Assembly: GCA_019246455.1 (NCBI GenBank)
Contig: JAFAQJ010000032.1
Coordinates: forward strand, 1 to 8,349
DNA: 8,349 nt
Origin: Pseudolabrys sp.
GTDB taxonomy: Bacteria; Pseudomonadota; Alphaproteobacteria; Rhizobiales; Xanthobacteraceae
Reading direction: 5' to 3'
Part shown: positions 7,012 through 8,349 of the stretch, piece by piece
Position numbering within the stretch: the first letter of the stretch is position 1
Layout of the letters: each line of letters opens with the position of its first letter
The notes under the pieces: model-generated
Database searches by the model: none
What the model was told of the DNA's origin: nothing
What the model saw: only the letters and a program-made list of their open reading frames with translations
Made by a program: the position numbers and the translations under genes

Positions 7012-8058
7012 ATGACCAACCCTCTGGCGCCCAACGCCGATCCCGTGCTGATCGTGCCGTGGTTCTGGATCGGCGACTTCGTGCGCGTGCACTCGGTCGT
7101 CACGCTGCTGCGCGCAGAGATGCCGGAGCGACCAGTCGACATCCTGGCGACGCCGCTCACCGCGCCGCTCGCGGACTACATGCCAGGCGTCCGACAGGCG
7201 ATCGTCAGCGACCTTCCGCGCGGACGATTGGCTTTGAAGAAGCAGTTTGCGCTGGCAGACCGTTTGCGGCAGGAGCGCTACGGCCGTGCACTGGTCATGC
7301 CGCGCACGTGGAAGTCGGCGCTGGCGCCGTGGCTTGCCCACATCCCGGTCCGCACCGGTTTCGCCGGCGAATTCCGCTATGGCCTCATCAACGACCTACG
7401 ACCGGGCGAACGCGACCTAGCGCGCATGATCGATCAAATGGGCACAATCGCCTTGCCTTCCGGTGTAACGCGGGCGTCGGAATGGCCGCTGCCGAAACTT
7501 AATGTGCCATCGCAGGATGTCGCCGCGTGGCGCGCGCTGCATGGCGTCGTGCCGGACGGACGTTCTGTTATCGCACTTGCGCCAGGCGCAGTCGGCGCCG
7601 GCAAAGCGTGGCCGGTCGGCCACTACGTCGAGCTCGCCCGCACGCTCACAAAAGACAAGATGTCGATTTGGGTCATCGGCGGCCCGAGCGAGACGGTGCT
7701 GGCGAAGCAGATCGCCCAGGCTGGAGCGCATGTTCACGATCTCACCAGCAACGATCTGCGCAACGCGATATTGGCCCTCGCCGGCGCAAATGTCGCCGTA
7801 ACAAACGATTCAGGCCTCATGCACATAGCGGCCGCGATCGACACGCCGACCATTGCGATCTTCGGACCCACCAGCCCGTGGCACTGGAAACCGCTCAACC
7901 CACTCGCTGCGATCCTCGAGCCGCCGCTCGACGCCGCGACCGCGGAACGAGTAAAGACCGAGGGTAACCGCGCCGTGGCCTATCGCCGCACCGATGACGT
8001 GTCGGTCAACACCGTCGCGAAAACCGTACAAGAGGTTCTCGCGAAACTGAAACACTAG
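7012..8058 (+). CDS. waaF: Lipopolysaccharide heptosyltransferase II (WaaF/RfaF), GT9 family
   Basis: This GT-B fold enzyme adds the second heptose to the LPS inner core at the cytoplasmic face of the inner membrane, using ADP-L-glycero-D-manno-heptose. Its 348 residues equal the length of E. coli WaaF. VPWFWIGDFVRVHSV (15-29) corresponds to the WaaF N-terminal loop, with Asp22 at the GT9 catalytic position. MPRTWKSALAPWLAHIPVRT (96-115) and GFAGEFRYGLIND (116-128) closely follow the E. coli pattern KSALVPFF...RTGWRGEMRYGLLND. APGAVGAGKAWP (190-201) and TNDSGLMHIAAA (264-275) then FGPTSPW (284-290) are the ADP-heptose binding motifs. The ATG was chosen because the fold starts within 12 residues and no better start exists, although the ribosome binding site is weak. 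It is divergent from hldD, and its TAG stop interlocks with that of the convergent GT9 gene. Confidence 0.95.
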   Translation: MTNPLAPNADPVLIVPWFWIGDFVRVHSVVTLLRAEMPERPVDILATPLTAPLADYMPGVRQAIVSDLPRGRLALKKQFALADRLRQERYGRALVMPRTWKSALAPWLAHIPVRTGFAGEFRYGLINDLRPGERDLARMIDQMGTIALPSGVTRASEWPLPKLNVPSQDVAAWRALHGVVPDGRSVIALAPGAVGAGKAWPVGHYVELARTLTKDKMSIWVIGGPSETVLAKQIAQAGAHVHDLTSNDLRNAILALAGANVAVTNDSGLMHIAAAIDTPTIAIFGPTSPWHWKPLNPLAAILEPPLDAATAERVKTEGNRAVAYRRTDDVSVNTVAKTVQEVLAKLKH

Positions 8059-8349
8059 GTCAGTACGCGGCGCAGCGCTGCCGTGACTTCGACCGGACTC
8101 GGCGTTTCACCCTGCGAGCCGACGATCTCGATGCGACCCGGCCCCATCGGGCCGGTGAGCTTCGGTTCACTGCCGCGGAAAATCGCCACCAGCGGCACCC
8201 CCAGCGCCGCGCCAAGATGCAGCAACCCGGTATCGACGCCGACGACGAAACGGGCTCCAGCGATCATGCGGGTGACCCCATCAAGCGGCATTTTTTCGGT
8301 AACGCGAGCACGTGGCACGGCCGCTGCTATCTGTTCCGCGCGCACCCGT
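8055..8349 (-). CDS. waaC: GT9 heptosyltransferase, probably WaaC (heptosyltransferase I), C-terminal about 97 residues, runs off the right edge
   Basis: The minus-strand frame is open to the window edge and ends in TAG at 8055-8057. The readable part includes GARFVVGVDTGLLHLGAALG, then VPLVAIFRGSEPKLTGPMGPG. This is the C-terminal ADP-heptose-binding half of a family 9 glycosyltransferase: DTGLLHL fills the role of the DSGLMH motif in WaaF. The DTGLxHL form and the xGSxPxLTGPMG-like segment suit WaaC, which adds the first heptose to Kdo, better than WaaF. With waaF next door a WaaC assignment is economical, but another GT9 core transferase is possible. A GTG at 8345 is inside the domain and is not a credible start; about 220 residues should lie beyond the window. 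Confidence 0.8.
   Translation of the reverse strand, partial: RVRAEQIAAAVPRARVTEKMPLDGVTRMIAGARFVVGVDTGLLHLGAALGVPLVAIFRGSEPKLTGPMGPGRIEIVGSQGETPSPVEVTAALRRVLT

Overview
This GC-rich window looks like part of an alphaproteobacterial chromosome, probably Hyphomicrobiales. That rests on base composition, on the alphaproteobacterial flavour of the proteins, and on GTG and TTG starts; no rRNA or other marker fixes the genus. It is a lipopolysaccharide (LPS) inner-core locus centred on heptose. Seven genes lie on the minus strand from about 6875 down to the left edge, one (waaF) is on the plus strand, and the C-terminal part of another minus-strand gene enters from the right edge.

Reading the minus strand in the direction of transcription: hldD (6875-5892) and hldE (5884-4418) make ADP-L-glycero-D-manno-heptose. 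An FkbM-family methyltransferase (4402-3680), a WaaE/LgtF-like family 2 glycosyltransferase (3646-2897) and a second GT2 with a GT7-like C-terminal motif (2904-2092) follow. Spacings of 7, 15, 33 and -8 bases suggest that these five genes form one operon. After a 101-base gap comes a Gfo/Idh/MocA oxidoreductase (1990-989). After a further 89 bases comes the first 299 codons of murJ, the lipid II flippase (899 to beyond the left edge).

On the right, waaF (7012-8058, plus strand) is divergent from hldD across a spacer of about 100-136 bases that holds a 27-base inverted repeat. It converges on a second GT9 heptosyltransferase, probably waaC. Their stop codons interlock in one CTAG tetranucleotide.

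Functionally, HldE and HldD make the heptose donor, WaaC and WaaF attach the first and second heptoses, and the two GT2 enzymes probably extend the heptose core. The FkbM protein may O-methylate one of the sugars. The oxidoreductase may supply a modified nucleotide sugar, and MurJ belongs to peptidoglycan synthesis. gmhA, gmhB, waaA and the O-antigen ligase are not in the window. I see no tRNA, rRNA, CRISPR array, insertion sequence or phage gene, and no gene-free stretch longer than about 136 bases. The families are all known. The less ordinary points are the composition of the operon tail, the interlocked convergent stops and the dyad between the divergent genes.
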